Of a stretch of 64,000 nucleotides of DNA, positions 1 through 9,559 are shown one piece after another (positions within the stretch are counted from its first letter, which is position 1; the number at the start of each line of letters is the position of its first letter). The position numbers were made by a program, and so were the translations under genes. This DNA is from Bombilactobacillus folatiphilus (lineage in GTDB: Bacteria > Bacillota > Bacilli > Lactobacillales > Lactobacillaceae), in contig NZ_CP093366.1 in NCBI RefSeq assembly GCF_023380265.1, positions 1,116,001-1,180,000 on the forward strand, written 5' to 3'. Below the pieces are notes generated by a model. It made no database searches, had not been told where the DNA came from, and saw only the letters and a list, made by a program, of their open reading frames with translations.

Positions 1-1902
1 TCGTTGCATCATTGGCATCAAAACGTCTTTTAAACTTTTTTCTTCGGTAATAACTTGCATGCGCTGCTTGTAAATAACTTCACGTTGTTCCCGCATAACA
101 TCGTCATACTGTAAAGTGTTCTTACGAGTATCGTAATTATTACCTTCAACTCGTTTTTGAGCTGACTCCACTTGGCGCGTAATCATATGACTTTGAATGA
201 CCGCATCATCATCATCAACTTTAAACGCTGATAAAACTTTTTTGATTTTCTCAGAACCAAAACGTTTCATCAAATCGTCCTCTAAAGACATATAAAAAAT
301 AGTTGCGCCCGGATCACCTTGACGTCCCGAACGTCCTCGTAACTGATTATCAATCCGCCGTGATTCGTGTCTTTCAGTACCAATCACACAGAGACCACCA
401 ATTTCACGCACTCCAGGTCCTAATTTGATATCAGTTCCCCGACCAGCCATGTTCGTAGCAATCGTTACGGCACCCCTTTGACCGGCACGCGAAATAATCT
501 CAGCTTCTTTGGCATGATTCTTGGCATTTAAGACCGAATGTGGGATATGTGCCTTGTTTAACTGCTGTGATAAATATTCAGAAGTTTCCACAGCAACTGT
601 TCCGACTAAAATCGGTTGCCCCTTGGCATGGCGTTCCTTAATGTCAGCAATGACTGCTTTAAACTTACTATTCAAAGTAGGATACAAAACATCAGGATAA
701 TCAATTCTCGCAATAGGCTTATTCGTCGGAATCGTAATAACTTCCATATTATAAATTTCTCGGAATTCTTCTTCTTCCGTTTTGGCCGTTCCGGTCATTC
801 CTGATAACTTGTCATACATTCTAAAGAAGTTTTGATAGGTGATGTTCGCCATCGTTTTGGTTTCATCCTGAATGGGCACACCTTCTTTAGCTTCAATCGC
901 TTGATGCAAACCATCGGAAAAGCGTCGACCTTCCATGACCCGCCCCGTAAAGGAATCAACGATCATGATTTTTTTATCGTTAACCACATAATCTTTATCT
1001 AATTCCATAATGTAATTAGCCCGTAAAGCTTGATCAATATGGTGATTTAATAAAGTATTATCAATATCGTACAAATTCTTTAACGCAAAAGTTTTTTCAC
1101 CTTTTTTAATACCACTTTCGGTTAAACCAATCGTCTTAGTGGGCCAATCAATTTTATAATCAACTTCATTCAAAGATTTGACAAAACGATCAGCACGTAG
1201 ATATAAAGCAGTTGATTGCTCAGCTTGTCCCGAAATAATTAATGGTGTCCGCGCTTCATCAATCAAAATTGAATCCACTTCATCAACAATCGCATAATTT
1301 AACGGTCGCTGCACCATCTGATCTTTATAAACGACCATATTGTCACGCAAATAATCAAAACCTAATTCACTGTTAGTGGAATAGGTGATATCGCAATTAT
1401 AAGCTGCTCGTTTTTCCTCTGAATCCTTCGAATTCAAATTCAAGCCAACGCTTAAACCAAGCCAATTATACAACTGACCCATTTCTTCAGCGTCACGTTG
1501 TGACAAGTACTCGTTCACGGTGACCACGTGAACACCCTTGCCACTTAACGCATTCAAATAAACCGGTAAAGTTGCCGTTAAAGTCTTACCTTCACCAGTT
1601 TTCATTTCAGCAATATTACCTTCATGCAAAGTAATACCACCAATTAATTGTACCCGAAATGGATACAGACCCAAAACGCGCTTGGCCGCTTCACGGGCTG
1701 TCGCAAAAGCTTCAGGTAATAAATCATCTAACGTTTCACCGTGTTGTAATCGTTCTTTAAATGCTGGGGTTTTAGCTTGCAATGCAGAATCAGAAAGTTG
1801 TGCGTATTCGTCAGCGTAAACTTCAACTTTATCCGCAATTCGACCCATGCGGTTAACTTCGCGCTTATCGCTTTCCACCCATTTTTTTATTGGATTCGCC
1901 AT
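1..1902 (-). CDS. secA: Preprotein translocase ATPase SecA (C-terminus outside window)
   Basis: SecA is the cytoplasmic ATPase that drives proteins through the SecYEG channel. Reading leftwards from the ATG at 1902 gives [20 protein letters not shown], then the classic SecA blocks: Walker [12 protein letters not shown], the [20 protein letters not shown] stretch of the DEAD motor, [13 protein letters not shown] and [13 protein letters not shown], and [12 protein letters not shown]. About 634 codons are present, so roughly the last fifth, including the usual C-terminal zinc/SecB tail, lies beyond position 1. CAGGAGAG at 1913-1920 is the ribosome site. It follows hpf on the same strand, as in most lactobacilli. 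Confidence 0.98.
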   Translation of the reverse strand, partial: MANPIKKWVESDKREVNRMGRIADKVEVYADEYAQLSDSALQAKTPAFKERLQHGETLDDLLPEAFATAREAAKRVLGLYPFRVQLIGGITLHEGNIAEMKTGEGKTLTATLPVYLNALSGKGVHVVTVNEYLSQRDAEEMGQLYNWLGLSVGLNLNSKDSEEKRAAYNCDITYSTNSELGFDYLRDNMVVYKDQMVQRPLNYAIVDEVDSILIDEARTPLIISGQAEQSTALYLRADRFVKSLNEVDYKIDWPTKTIGLTESGIKKGEKTFALKNLYDIDNTLLNHHIDQALRANYIMELDKDYVVNDKKIMIVDSFTGRVMEGRRFSDGLHQAIEAKEGVPIQDETKTMANITYQNFFRMYDKLSGMTGTAKTEEEEFREIYNMEVITIPTNKPIARIDYPDVLYPTLNSKFKAVIADIKERHAKGQPILVGTVAVETSEYLSQQLNKAHIPHSVLNAKNHAKEAEIISRAGQRGAVTIATNMAGRGTDIKLGPGVREIGGLCVIGTERHESRRIDNQLRGRSGRQGDPGATIFYMSLEDDLMKRFGSEKIKKVLSAFKVDDDDAVIQSHMITRQVESAQKRVEGNNYDTRKNTLQYDDVMREQREVIYKQRMQVITEEKSLKDVLMPMMQR

Positions 1903-2028
1903 TTATTTAAATCTCTCCTGTACTTTCAAAAATCTGGTACATCTTTATTATCTTATCATTTTAATTGCCATAATTAAACTACAATCGAATTTTATCCCCA
2001 AACATCAAACCAGTAAAAATGTGGACTT

Positions 2029-2105
2029 AAAAACTCTACAACGGCAGTTCCTTGATCAGGTAAAATCAAAATCCAATCCAGCAAACCAGCTATTATAGAG
2101 TTTTT
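2029..2105 (-). repeat. Inverted repeat in the hpf-secA intergenic leader
   Basis: A perfect 10-bp inverted repeat (AAAAACTCTA at 2029-2038, TAGAGTTTTT at 2096-2105) flanks a 57-nt loop between hpf and secA. Read on the secA strand, the distal arm ends in a T-run, so it could be a weak terminator or attenuator between the two genes. The long loop makes a simple intrinsic terminator uncertain. Confidence 0.4.
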
Positions 2106-2110
2106 GTCAA

Positions 2111-2665
2111 TTACTCATCTGTTTCAATCAAACCGTACCGACCATCTTTACGCTTATAAACAATACTTGTACCATTGGTTTGGGCATCTTCAAATACAAA
2201 GAAATTATGACCCAACATATCCATCTGTAAAACAGCTTCTTGAGCATCCATTGGTTTTAAGGAAACCCGCTTTGTTCGTACAATAGGTAGTTCTTTGGAA
2301 CTATCTTCATTTTCTGTCAGAACGTCCGGTCCTGTCAAATCAAAATCTTTAATTCCCTTTTCACGCGATTTACGATTAATTCTAGTTTTATACTTCCGAA
2401 TTTGCCGCTCTAATTTTTCAAAAACAGCATCAATTCCCTTATACATATCGGAATCAGTCTTTTCCGCACGTAAAATCAAATACGGCAACGGAATAGTTAC
2501 TTCAACTTTGGAGGTCTTATCACTATAAACTTTTAAATTCACATGTGCAATTGGTCGATCCACATCTTTAAAATACTTGTTTAAATTACTTAAACGTTTT
2601 TCAACGTAATTACGGATTGCATCAGTTACTTCAATATTTTCTCCACGGACATTAATTGTTAACAT
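2111..2665 (-). CDS. hpf: Long-form ribosome hibernation promoting factor
   Basis: The protein (184 aa) binds the 30S decoding region and drives formation of inactive 100S ribosome dimers in slow growth. The N-terminal half, starting MLTINVRGENIEVTDAIRNY, is the S30AE/YfiA fold. A charged linker follows, and the C-terminal ~60 residues (IVRTKRVSLKPMDAQEAVLQ, then the HNFFVF and TSIVYKRKDGRYGLIE segments) are the dimerisation domain found only in long HPF. AAAGAGGC precedes the ATG. Its promoter lies between it and comFC, so hpf can be expressed separately from the com genes. Confidence 0.97.
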   Translation of the reverse strand: MLTINVRGENIEVTDAIRNYVEKRLSNLNKYFKDVDRPIAHVNLKVYSDKTSKVEVTIPLPYLILRAEKTDSDMYKGIDAVFEKLERQIRKYKTRINRKSREKGIKDFDLTGPDVLTENEDSSKELPIVRTKRVSLKPMDAQEAVLQMDMLGHNFFVFEDAQTNGTSIVYKRKDGRYGLIETDE

Positions 2666-2713
2666 GAAGAACGCCTCTTTCCGTCATCATTTGGACTTTT
2701 TAAGCCCAATTTC

Positions 2714-2743
2714 ATTATAGTAAGTTCGCTACTAAAAAGCCAA
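2714..2743 (-). promoter_or_regulatory. Predicted sigma-A promoter of hpf
   Basis: On the minus strand TTGGCT (2738-2743), an 18-nt spacer and a perfect TATAAT (2714-2719) precede hpf. The -35 box directly abuts the comFC stop codon. A short TTGGGCTT/AAGTCCAA hairpin lies in the resulting leader. Confidence 0.6.
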
Positions 2744-3427
2744 TTATCTAGCTAATGAAAATGAGCTAATCTTTCCCTGAAAACCAACTTGCCGTAAGCA
2801 ATCATATGCATGTAAAATCGTCCGTCCAGTTGTATAAATATCATCAACAATCAAAATTTGCGGTGCCTGTAAAATAGAGTTAAAGCGCTGATTAAATCTT
2901 AGAAATTGAGGCGTCTGTAATCGTTCTTGACGGTTTTTTTGTGCCTGGGCTTGTGGTGTCGGTAATTTGACCAATGCTGGGGTTAAGGTCACTAAATCTT
3001 TGAACAAGCCAACAACTGGATCAAACTGTCTTTGTTGCAAATGATCTTTAGCACTAGGAATATAGATCACCGGACCTTTGACAGTATGCAATTTATGCGC
3101 AAGTAATTTCTGAAAGCAGTTGCGCAACTGATAATCTCCATAGCGTTTGTAACGTTTAAAATAATCATGCATCGCTTCATTATATCGAAACAACGCTTGA
3201 TGGGTTAAGTCTTGATAACCTTGTTGTTGCCACAATTGACAATCATGGCAAATATCTTGCGTATTTGGCTTAAAACATTTTGGACAATATGGCGGGGTTA
3301 TAAAACTAAATTCTTGTAAGCATTGTTGACATATTGGTAAAGGATCAATTGCTTGCAGACCTAGAATTTGACTAGGCTTCAATTCGAAAATAATTGCACT
3401 TTGACAAAGTAAACACCTTTCAACCAT
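2744..3427 (-). CDS. comFC: ComF family protein ComFC
   Basis: A 227-residue competence protein of the amidophosphoribosyltransferase-like fold. N-terminal CxxC pairs (CLLC, CQQC, CPKC, CHDC) form zinc fingers. Near the C-terminus QILIVDDIYTTGRT is the PRPP-binding loop typical of PRTases. In naturally transformable bacteria ComFC works with ComFA in uptake of single-stranded DNA. It overlaps the comFA end by 8 bp, so the two are translationally coupled. Its exact reaction is not known. Confidence 0.95.
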   Translation of the reverse strand: MVERCLLCQSAIIFELKPSQILGLQAIDPLPICQQCLQEFSFITPPYCPKCFKPNTQDICHDCQLWQQQGYQDLTHQALFRYNEAMHDYFKRYKRYGDYQLRNCFQKLLAHKLHTVKGPVIYIPSAKDHLQQRQFDPVVGLFKDLVTLTPALVKLPTPQAQAQKNRQERLQTPQFLRFNQRFNSILQAPQILIVDDIYTTGRTILHAYDCLRQVGFQGKISSFSLAR

Positions 3428-4700
3428 GATTTAAACGCTTAATCTGTTGAATAGCTGCGACAATATTTTGGTTATAAGTCTCACCAAAAAACCAAACTTG
3501 ATTATCACTATGCTCAATGCTCCGCCCTGCCCGTCCAGCAATTTGAATTAATGATTGCATTGTAAAACGCTTAGAATCAGCTTGCCAAACTAAAACATCA
3601 ACATCAAAAAATGTCACACCACGTTCCAAAACAGTTGTTGTCACTAAAGCAGACCATTTTTGTTTGCGAAATGCCTGCACTTTTTCTTGACGTTTAGGAT
3701 CTTTGGCGTGTACAAATGTCTGTTGGAAATTAGGCAGCCAAATTTTTAATAAGTTAGAAATCTGTTCAGCTTGTTTGATACTATCCACAAATAACAAAAA
3801 ACGTTGATGTTGAGTAATAAGTTGTTTAATGATTCGCTGTAACCGTTGATTTAATTTATTAAAGCGAACATTCGTAATCAAACAATACTTAGGAACTGGA
3901 AGATCTTGGCCGTGAAATCGACGATTTAAAACACTATAACTTAATTGTTGTTTCATTAACTTTTGATATTCACGACTCGGTGTAGCTGTTAACGACAATA
4001 AGCAATGATCCATCTTCAATGCTTGTTCCAAAGCATGATGCAACATTACGTTATTTACATATGGATATGAATCACATTCATCCAAAATTATCAGATCAAA
4101 GGCACGATAAAATTTTAATAATTGATGAATCGTACAGACCAATAATTGCGAGTATTGATAAGGATGTGGATTCTGTCCGTGCATTAATTGCAAACTGACC
4201 GCTTGAAAAGCTTGTTGCAAGCGTGGATAAATCTCATTACAAACATCAATCCGTGGTGCTACCCAAGCAATTCGTTCTTGTTTTAAAATGGCTTGCTGCA
4301 AAACTGGAAATAACATTTCCGTTTTACCGCTCCCTGTAACCGCCCAAACTAAATGATCTTCTTGCTTATTTTCTAATTGACATAACTTTTGAGCAATTTT
4401 AGCTTGAGCGGCAGTTAACTTCCCTTGCCAAGACAAGGGCGCCACTAATTTTGGAAAATGATTTTGTTCAGCAAAGGCCAACAAATAATCTTGATTTGTT
4501 AACCGTCCTAATGCAATGCAGTCCGGACAATAAAACAAACCTTTTGTAATACTATAAGCACTACGTTTGTTAATCATCCGACAACGTTGACAAAGAAACC
4601 GATCCCCCTTAAGCTCAATGAGAGCTGGTCTTTTTGCTGGAGAAGGATCATCTGCAGTTGTCACCATCAAGCGACCTGACAATTGATCTGTATCTAACAT
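3420..4700 (-). CDS. comFA: DNA uptake ATPase/helicase ComFA
   Basis: A 426-residue DEAD-box-like ATPase that helps pull transforming DNA across the membrane. An N-terminal four-cysteine zinc finger (CQRC ... CPDC, residues ~35-60) precedes the motor. Walker A is AVTGSGKTEM, motif II is LDECDS, motif III LTATPS, and motif VI IQIAGRAGRS. GAGGG with 7-nt spacing supports the ATG at 4700. Only 42 bp separate it from the divergent yigZ start. Confidence 0.95.
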   Translation of the reverse strand: MLDTDQLSGRLMVTTADDPSPAKRPALIELKGDRFLCQRCRMINKRSAYSITKGLFYCPDCIALGRLTNQDYLLAFAEQNHFPKLVAPLSWQGKLTAAQAKIAQKLCQLENKQEDHLVWAVTGSGKTEMLFPVLQQAILKQERIAWVAPRIDVCNEIYPRLQQAFQAVSLQLMHGQNPHPYQYSQLLVCTIHQLLKFYRAFDLIILDECDSYPYVNNVMLHHALEQALKMDHCLLSLTATPSREYQKLMKQQLSYSVLNRRFHGQDLPVPKYCLITNVRFNKLNQRLQRIIKQLITQHQRFLLFVDSIKQAEQISNLLKIWLPNFQQTFVHAKDPKRQEKVQAFRKQKWSALVTTTVLERGVTFFDVDVLVWQADSKRFTMQSLIQIAGRAGRSIEHSDNQVWFFGETYNQNIVAAIQQIKRLNHG

Positions 4701-4742
4701 CGTCTTACCCTCAATTTAATTACGTGAAGCAGGTGAATTTTT

Positions 4743-5378
4743 TTGCGCTATATTACGATCAATAAAACGACAACAAATGAAATTATTATCAAAAAATCAA
4801 AATTTATTACTACCGTCACCCATTTGACTAATGTGCAAGAAGCACAAACTTTCCTAGACATGATCAAGAAACAACATCACAAGGCCAATCATAATTGTAG
4901 TGCTTATTTATTAGCTAGTAACCAGCAACATGCTAGTGATGATGGCGAACCTAGTGGCACTGCGGGCATTCCCATTTTAGAAACTTTGCAATCTATGGAA
5001 GTCGTGGATACCATGGCCGTCGTAACTCGTTATTTTGGAGGTATCAAATTAGGGAGTGGCGGTCTTATTCGCGCCTATCGTCAAAGCGTCTCCGAAGCTA
5101 TCCAAAAAGCTGGTCGTGTTCAAAAAATTTATCAACAACAATTAATTTTAACTTTAACTTATAAACAATTTGACCAATTGCAATACTGGCTGAATCACCA
5201 AAACATCACGCTTGCGAATACCACGTATACCGACAACGTCACAATTGAATTGTTCGTTGACAAAGATGCCACCACGATATTGACACAAGGACTGACTAAT
5301 CAATTAAACGCCAAGATCCCTATCAAACTTGGTAAGAATACTTTTCGAAATATTCCATACAACAAAAAAGATGATTGA
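4743..5378 (+). CDS. yigZ: YigZ/IMPACT family protein
   Basis: A 211-residue member of the YigZ (UPF0029/IMPACT) family, beginning at a TTG codon placed 7 nt after AGGTG. The N-terminal Impact domain has the family blocks KKSKFI, DDGEPSGTAG and TRYFGGIKLGSGGL. The rest matches the small DUF1949 ferredoxin-like C-terminal domain. The family is linked to translation regulation in eukaryotes. The bacterial role is not settled. It diverges from comFA and converges on tagO through a shared terminator. Confidence 0.93.
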   Translation: MRYITINKTTTNEIIIKKSKFITTVTHLTNVQEAQTFLDMIKKQHHKANHNCSAYLLASNQQHASDDGEPSGTAGIPILETLQSMEVVDTMAVVTRYFGGIKLGSGGLIRAYRQSVSEAIQKAGRVQKIYQQQLILTLTYKQFDQLQYWLNHQNITLANTTYTDNVTIELFVDKDATTILTQGLTNQLNAKIPIKLGKNTFRNIPYNKKDD

Positions 5379-5395
5379 GAATTTTTTCTCAATCA
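5372..5395. terminator. Bidirectional terminator that carries both stop codons
   Basis: Perfect 10-bp stem TGATTGAGAA / TTCTCAATCA with a TTTT loop. The yigZ TGA is in one arm and the tagO TGA (minus strand) in the other. T-rich tracts follow on both sides (CCCTTTTT on plus, ATCTTTTTTG on minus). Confidence 0.85.
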
Positions 5396-6489
5396 CCCTT
5401 TTTAGGATCATCTTTTTCCAAACGTTTGACAATATTACGAATAGCATGTAGAAGTGGTTGGCGATTTTCTCCTACCAAACCAATGGATTCCACAAATAGT
5501 TCTAAACCGATCAAAACGGCTACAGTTAGCAACACACTGCCCCAAAATGAGGACAATGGGTACAACAACGCAATAAAGGAAAAAACTAATGATAACCCAT
5601 AAATAACCAATACTGCCTGTCGATGACCTAATCCCAACTGCATTAATCGATGATGTAAATGATGACGATCTGCCTGTGAAATTGGTTTATTATTTAAAAA
5701 ACGCCTTAACATCGCATAAACAGTATCAGTAATTGGCACTCCCAAAATGACAATGGGAATGATTAGAGAAATAAAAGTTACATTTTTAAGTCCCTTCAAC
5801 GAAAAAACTGAAATCATAAACCCTATAAACAGAGCTCCCGTATCACCTAAAAAAATATTCGCTGGATGAAAATTGTGTGGTAAAAAGCCAATTAGAGAAG
5901 CAACCATTGCAAAAATCCAAATCGAAATATATGTGTCACCAGTCGTTAAAAAGAAATACCCAATCACTCCCATTGTGAACAAGGCAATGATTGAAACACC
6001 GGTAGCCAGCCCATCCAAACCGTCAATTAAATTAACCGCATTAGTTATCGCTAAAATCCAAAAAATCGTTACTGGTAAACTTAGCCAACCTAATTGAAAT
6101 GACCCTAAAAAAGGAATCACAATATAAGTCGTTTTAATACCAGCTAGAAAGTAAACAACCAAAGCGGCAATTAAGATACCCAACATTTTTTGCATAGGTT
6201 TTAATTCACGAATATCGTCAATTAAGCCTGTCAACAAAATAATACACTCGGCTAAAAAGACACTAAATAATTCATGTGTTGGGAACTGCGCCCTTAACAA
6301 AACAAATGTCGAAAAATTAAAAGCTAAAAAAATTGCTAAACCGCCTAAAGTAGGCATTGGTTTTTTATTTACTCGACGTGCGTTAGGCTTATCGACAGCG
6401 CCTAAAACAAACGCCAACTTACGCACAAAAGGAGTTATTATTGCTGCAATAAGCATCGTTAGAAACAATTTGACAATTACGCTTAACAT
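5389..6489 (-). CDS. tagO: Undecaprenyl-phosphate GlcNAc-1-phosphate transferase (TagO/WecA)
   Basis: Membrane enzyme of the MraY/WecA family (366 aa) that transfers GlcNAc-1-P from UDP-GlcNAc to undecaprenyl phosphate, the first step of teichoic acid and related polymers. Visible marks: about ten hydrophobic helices, KPMPTLGGLAIF, LTGLIDDIRELKP (catalytic Asp pair), TNAVNLIDGLDGLATG, NIFLGDTGALFIGF and a HHLHHRLM loop near the end, as in WecA proteins. Single gene with its own promoter and terminator. It shares the lipid carrier with the EPS operon in this window. Confidence 0.96.
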   Translation of the reverse strand: MLSVIVKLFLTMLIAAIITPFVRKLAFVLGAVDKPNARRVNKKPMPTLGGLAIFLAFNFSTFVLLRAQFPTHELFSVFLAECIILLTGLIDDIRELKPMQKMLGILIAALVVYFLAGIKTTYIVIPFLGSFQLGWLSLPVTIFWILAITNAVNLIDGLDGLATGVSIIALFTMGVIGYFFLTTGDTYISIWIFAMVASLIGFLPHNFHPANIFLGDTGALFIGFMISVFSLKGLKNVTFISLIIPIVILGVPITDTVYAMLRRFLNNKPISQADRHHLHHRLMQLGLGHRQAVLVIYGLSLVFSFIALLYPLSSFWGSVLLTVAVLIGLELFVESIGLVGENRQPLLHAIRNIVKRLEKDDPKKGD

Positions 6490-6522
6490 ATGGGTAGCCT
6501 GCCTCTTTCATATACATAGGAA

Positions 6523-6551
6523 ATTATAAAGGTTACCTTATTTGAATACAA
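6523..6551 (-). promoter_or_regulatory. Predicted promoter of tagO
   Basis: Minus strand TTGTAT (6546-6551), a 17-nt spacer and TATAAT (6523-6528), about 34 nt ahead of the tagO ATG. Confidence 0.7.
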
Positions 6552-6573
6552 CTTTAAATTGTTTCAAAGGCTT

Positions 6574-6603
6574 AAAAAAGCTTACGCCTTATTTGGCATA
6601 AGC
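6574..6603 (-). terminator. Intrinsic terminator of rny
   Basis: Stem GCTTATGCC / GGCGTAAGC (one G-U pair), loop AAATAA, then six T. The 5' arm encodes the last residues of RNase Y and the loop contains its stop codon. Confidence 0.9.
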
Positions 6604-8151
6604 AATTTTTCGAGTTTCCCGAATCACAGTAACTTTAATGTGTCCTGGATACTCCAATTCTTTTTCGATTTGATTACGAATATTTCGTGCGAGAATAGCA
6701 GTTTGATTATCAGAAATTCGTTCTGGCTTGACCATAATTCTGATTTCTCGTCCTGCTTGAATTGCATAGCTATGATCAACGCCATCATAATTATTAGCAA
6801 TTTCCTCTAATTTCTCCAATCGATGAATGTAATTCTCCATTGATTCTGATCGCGCGCCTGGACGCGCAGCAGAGATTGCATCCGCAGCTGCAACTAAAAC
6901 TGCAATCATTGATTGTGGTTCGACATCACCGTGATGTGAAGCAATCGTGTTAATCACAACCTTTGGTTCCTTATACTTAGTCGTGATATCAACGCCAATT
7001 TCTACGTGAGACCCTTCAATTTCATGATCCAATGCCTTACCAATATCGTGTAATAAACCTGCGCGTCGCGCCAATGTTTCATCTTCACCTAATTCAACAG
7101 CCATTGTGCCAGCTAATTTAGCAACTTCCACCGAATGACTCAATACATTTTGACCATAACTAGTTCTAAAATTCAACCTACCAATAATCTTAATCAGATC
7201 AGGGCTGATATTGTGAATTCCCAGATCATAAATCGTTTGCTCACCTAATTCGCGAATCTTGGTATCCATCTCTTTACGTGATTTATCAACCATTTCTTCA
7301 ATTCGCGCAGGATGGATCCGACCATCAGAAATCAACTTCTCCAATGCAATTCGTGCAATTTCCCGACGAATTGGATCAAAACCGCTTAAAGCTACCGCTT
7401 GCGGAGTATCATCAATGATCACGTCTATCCCTGTCAATGACTCTAAAGTACGAATATTTCGACCTTCACGACCAATAATCCGTCCCTTCATTTCTTCATT
7501 TGGTAAAGAAACAGTCGTCACTGTAGTTTCAGAAACCGTATCAGCTGCACTTTGTTGAATAGCTTCCACAATAATTTGTTTTGCTTTTTTAGTTGCATCC
7601 TGTTTGGCTGATTCTTCACTAGCCTTAATTAAGTGAGCTTTTTCCTGAACCAAATGTTCATCCAACTGTTTTAGAAGATGAGACCTTGCTTGATCGTGAG
7701 TCATCGCGGCAATTTCTTCTAATTTTTTTTGCTGTTGATCTAAGGTTGAAGATACCTTTTTGGTTTGCTGTTCTAATTGTTGTTCCGTAGTATCAATTTT
7801 TTGCTCACGCTTCTCTAAAGAATGCTCACGTTGATCCAACGAACTGTCTTTATGATCCAAAACTTCTTCTCGTTGGAGCATTCGATTTTCTTGCCGTTGT
7901 AATTCTTTACGGCGATCACGCAGATCATCTTCTTGTTCTTGACGATATTTGTGACTTTGTTCGCGTGCTTCAATTAATGCCTCTTTTTTAGCCGAAGCAG
8001 CATCTTTTTTCGCAGCGTTAATGATATCTGATGCTGACTTACCTGCTTGCTTCAAACTATTTTCATAGACTTTTTTTCTAACCAAAAAACCAACTACAAT
8101 ACCAATAACTATTAACACCAATGCGACTACAAGGGTGGTTATTATAAACAC
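6589..8151 (-). CDS. rny: Ribonuclease Y
   Basis: Membrane-anchored endoribonuclease that starts mRNA decay in Firmicutes (520 aa). Order of domains: one N-terminal transmembrane helix (residues ~3-24), a long charged coiled coil (~30-200), a KH RNA-binding domain with [15 protein letters not shown], and an HD domain with [12 protein letters not shown] and SHHGD. The GTG start is preceded by GGAGGG at 5-nt spacing. It lies downstream of recA, separated by 250 bp with its own promoter. Confidence 0.97.
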   Translation of the reverse strand: MFIITTLVVALVLIVIGIVVGFLVRKKVYENSLKQAGKSASDIINAAKKDAASAKKEALIEAREQSHKYRQEQEDDLRDRRKELQRQENRMLQREEVLDHKDSSLDQREHSLEKREQKIDTTEQQLEQQTKKVSSTLDQQQKKLEEIAAMTHDQARSHLLKQLDEHLVQEKAHLIKASEESAKQDATKKAKQIIVEAIQQSAADTVSETTVTTVSLPNEEMKGRIIGREGRNIRTLESLTGIDVIIDDTPQAVALSGFDPIRREIARIALEKLISDGRIHPARIEEMVDKSRKEMDTKIRELGEQTIYDLGIHNISPDLIKIIGRLNFRTSYGQNVLSHSVEVAKLAGTMAVELGEDETLARRAGLLHDIGKALDHEIEGSHVEIGVDITTKYKEPKVVINTIASHHGDVEPQSMIAVLVAAADAISAARPGARSESMENYIHRLEKLEEIANNYDGVDHSYAIQAGREIRIMVKPERISDNQTAILARNIRNQIEKELEYPGHIKVTVIRETRKIAYAK

Positions 8152-8291
8152 AAAATCCCTCCAGCCATTCTAAAGTTATGATTAATCAAAAAGCGACTAA
8201 CCATAGCTTCAGTCCGATAATATTAATACCGTTAAATAAAGCACCTAATAAATTAAAAATAAAATATACTTTAAAAACTTGGTACATATTA

Positions 8292-8320
8292 ATATTATTG
8301 TTTATTACGCCAACTGTCAA
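8292..8320 (-). promoter_or_regulatory. Strong predicted promoter of rny
   Basis: Minus strand TTGACA (8315-8320), a 17-nt spacer and TAATAT (8292-8297). It would give a leader of about 130 nt. The rest of the recA-rny gap (8152-8403) is AT-rich with no other clear signal. I see no convincing recA terminator. Confidence 0.8.
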
Positions 8321-8403
8321 CGAATGATTCTCCATTTATGGACTATAAATTTCAAAAAATAAGCCAATGCGTCTCTCGTTTGTCAAACTTTAGCAATCAT
8401 TAA

Positions 8404-9516
8404 TCACTTGGTATCTAAATCCAATTCCTCAGTTTCAGTATTTTTAACCTCAACCGAAGCCCTTGACGCAACTTCTTTATCCGAATCAGTCGCAGTTTTG
8501 GCATCATCGTCCATTTGATAAGCTTGACGTACTTTTTGTTTAATTTCTGCTCTCATCTCTGGATGCTCATCAAGATACGTTTTGGCATTTTCACGTCCTT
8601 GTCCGATTCGCTCCTTATTGTAAGAATACCATGCACCACTCTTATTAACTAAATCTTTATCAACAGCCATATCTAAAATTTCACCAGTTTGGGAAATTCC
8701 ATGACCATACATCATATCAACAATTGCTAATTTAAAGGGAGGAGCAACTTTATTTTTGACTACTTTAATCTTAACTTTATTTCCAATCACGTCCGAACCC
8801 TCTTTAATCTGCTCTGAACGACGCACTTCCAAACGCACTGTTGCATAAAATTTCAAAGCACGACCACCAGGAGTTGTTTCTGGATTACCAAACATGACGC
8901 CCACTTTTTCACGAATCTGATTAATAAATAAAGCGATCGTCTTACTTTTATTAATATTACCAGACAATTTACGCAAAGCTTGTGACATCATACGCGCCTG
9001 CAAGCCAACATGAGAATCGCCCATTTCCCCCTCAATTTCAGCTCGTGGAACTAAAGCTGCCACTGAATCAACAACTAAAATATCCACTGCACCACTTTTT
9101 ATTAAAGCATCAGCAATTTCTAGACCTTGCTCACCAGTATCAGGTTGTGATAATAACAATTTGTCTACATCAACCCCCAAAGCTTTAGCATAAGTGGGAT
9201 CCATGGCATTTTCAGCATCAATATATGCAGCCGTTCCCCCATTTTTTTGTACTTCTGCAACAGCGTGTAACGCCACTGTCGTTTTACCAGAACTTTCAGG
9301 ACCATAAATTTCGACAATTCGGCCACGCGGATAACCACCAATTCCCAACGCGTTGTCTAAAGCTAACGAACCACTTGAAATTGATGAAATTTGCGTTCGA
9401 GGACTTTCTCCTAAACGCATAATTGCACCCTTACCAAAATCTTTTTCAATTTGTTTCAGAGCTTTATTTAAAGCTTCTTCGCGCCCTTTTTTTTCATTTT
9501 TATTATCTTTTGCCAA
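8404..9516 (-). CDS. recA: Recombinase RecA
   Basis: Strand-exchange recombinase and SOS coprotease, about 370 aa. Walker [30 protein letters not shown], the L2 region [20 protein letters not shown] and the C-terminal acidic tail are all present. The frame stays open up to a GTG at 9540, but GGAGG lies 7 nt before a TTG at 9516. Starting there gives (M)[19 protein letters not shown], the normal RecA N-terminus. The GTG lies inside the SOS box and only ~12 nt past the predicted transcription start, so TTG at 9516 is preferred. Confidence 0.97.
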   Translation of the reverse strand: MAKDNKNEKKGREEALNKALKQIEKDFGKGAIMRLGESPRTQISSISSGSLALDNALGIGGYPRGRIVEIYGPESSGKTTVALHAVAEVQKNGGTAAYIDAENAMDPTYAKALGVDVDKLLLSQPDTGEQGLEIADALIKSGAVDILVVDSVAALVPRAEIEGEMGDSHVGLQARMMSQALRKLSGNINKSKTIALFINQIREKVGVMFGNPETTPGGRALKFYATVRLEVRRSEQIKEGSDVIGNKVKIKVVKNKVAPPFKLAIVDMMYGHGISQTGEILDMAVDKDLVNKSGAWYSYNKERIGQGRENAKTYLDEHPEMRAEIKQKVRQAYQMDDDAKTATDSDKEVASRASVEVKNTETEELDLDTK

Positions 9517-9533
9517 ATAACTAACCTCCGCCT

Positions 9534-9547
9534 CGAACACTTGTTCT
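9534..9547 (-). promoter_or_regulatory. LexA (SOS) box in front of recA
   Basis: CGAACACTTGTTCT on the plus strand fits the Gram-positive LexA/DinR box GAAC-N4-GTTC exactly in its core. It lies just downstream of a perfect TATAAT (minus strand, 9559-9564) that overlaps the end of the pncC gene. No good -35 hexamer was found. Confidence 0.8.
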
Positions 9548-9559
9548 CATCAACAATTA

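Noticed and set aside
9514..9540. GTG at 9540 as recA start
   Set aside because: It lies in the SOS box, ~12 nt after the predicted transcription start, with no ribosome site. The TTG at 9516 has GGAGG at 7 nt.
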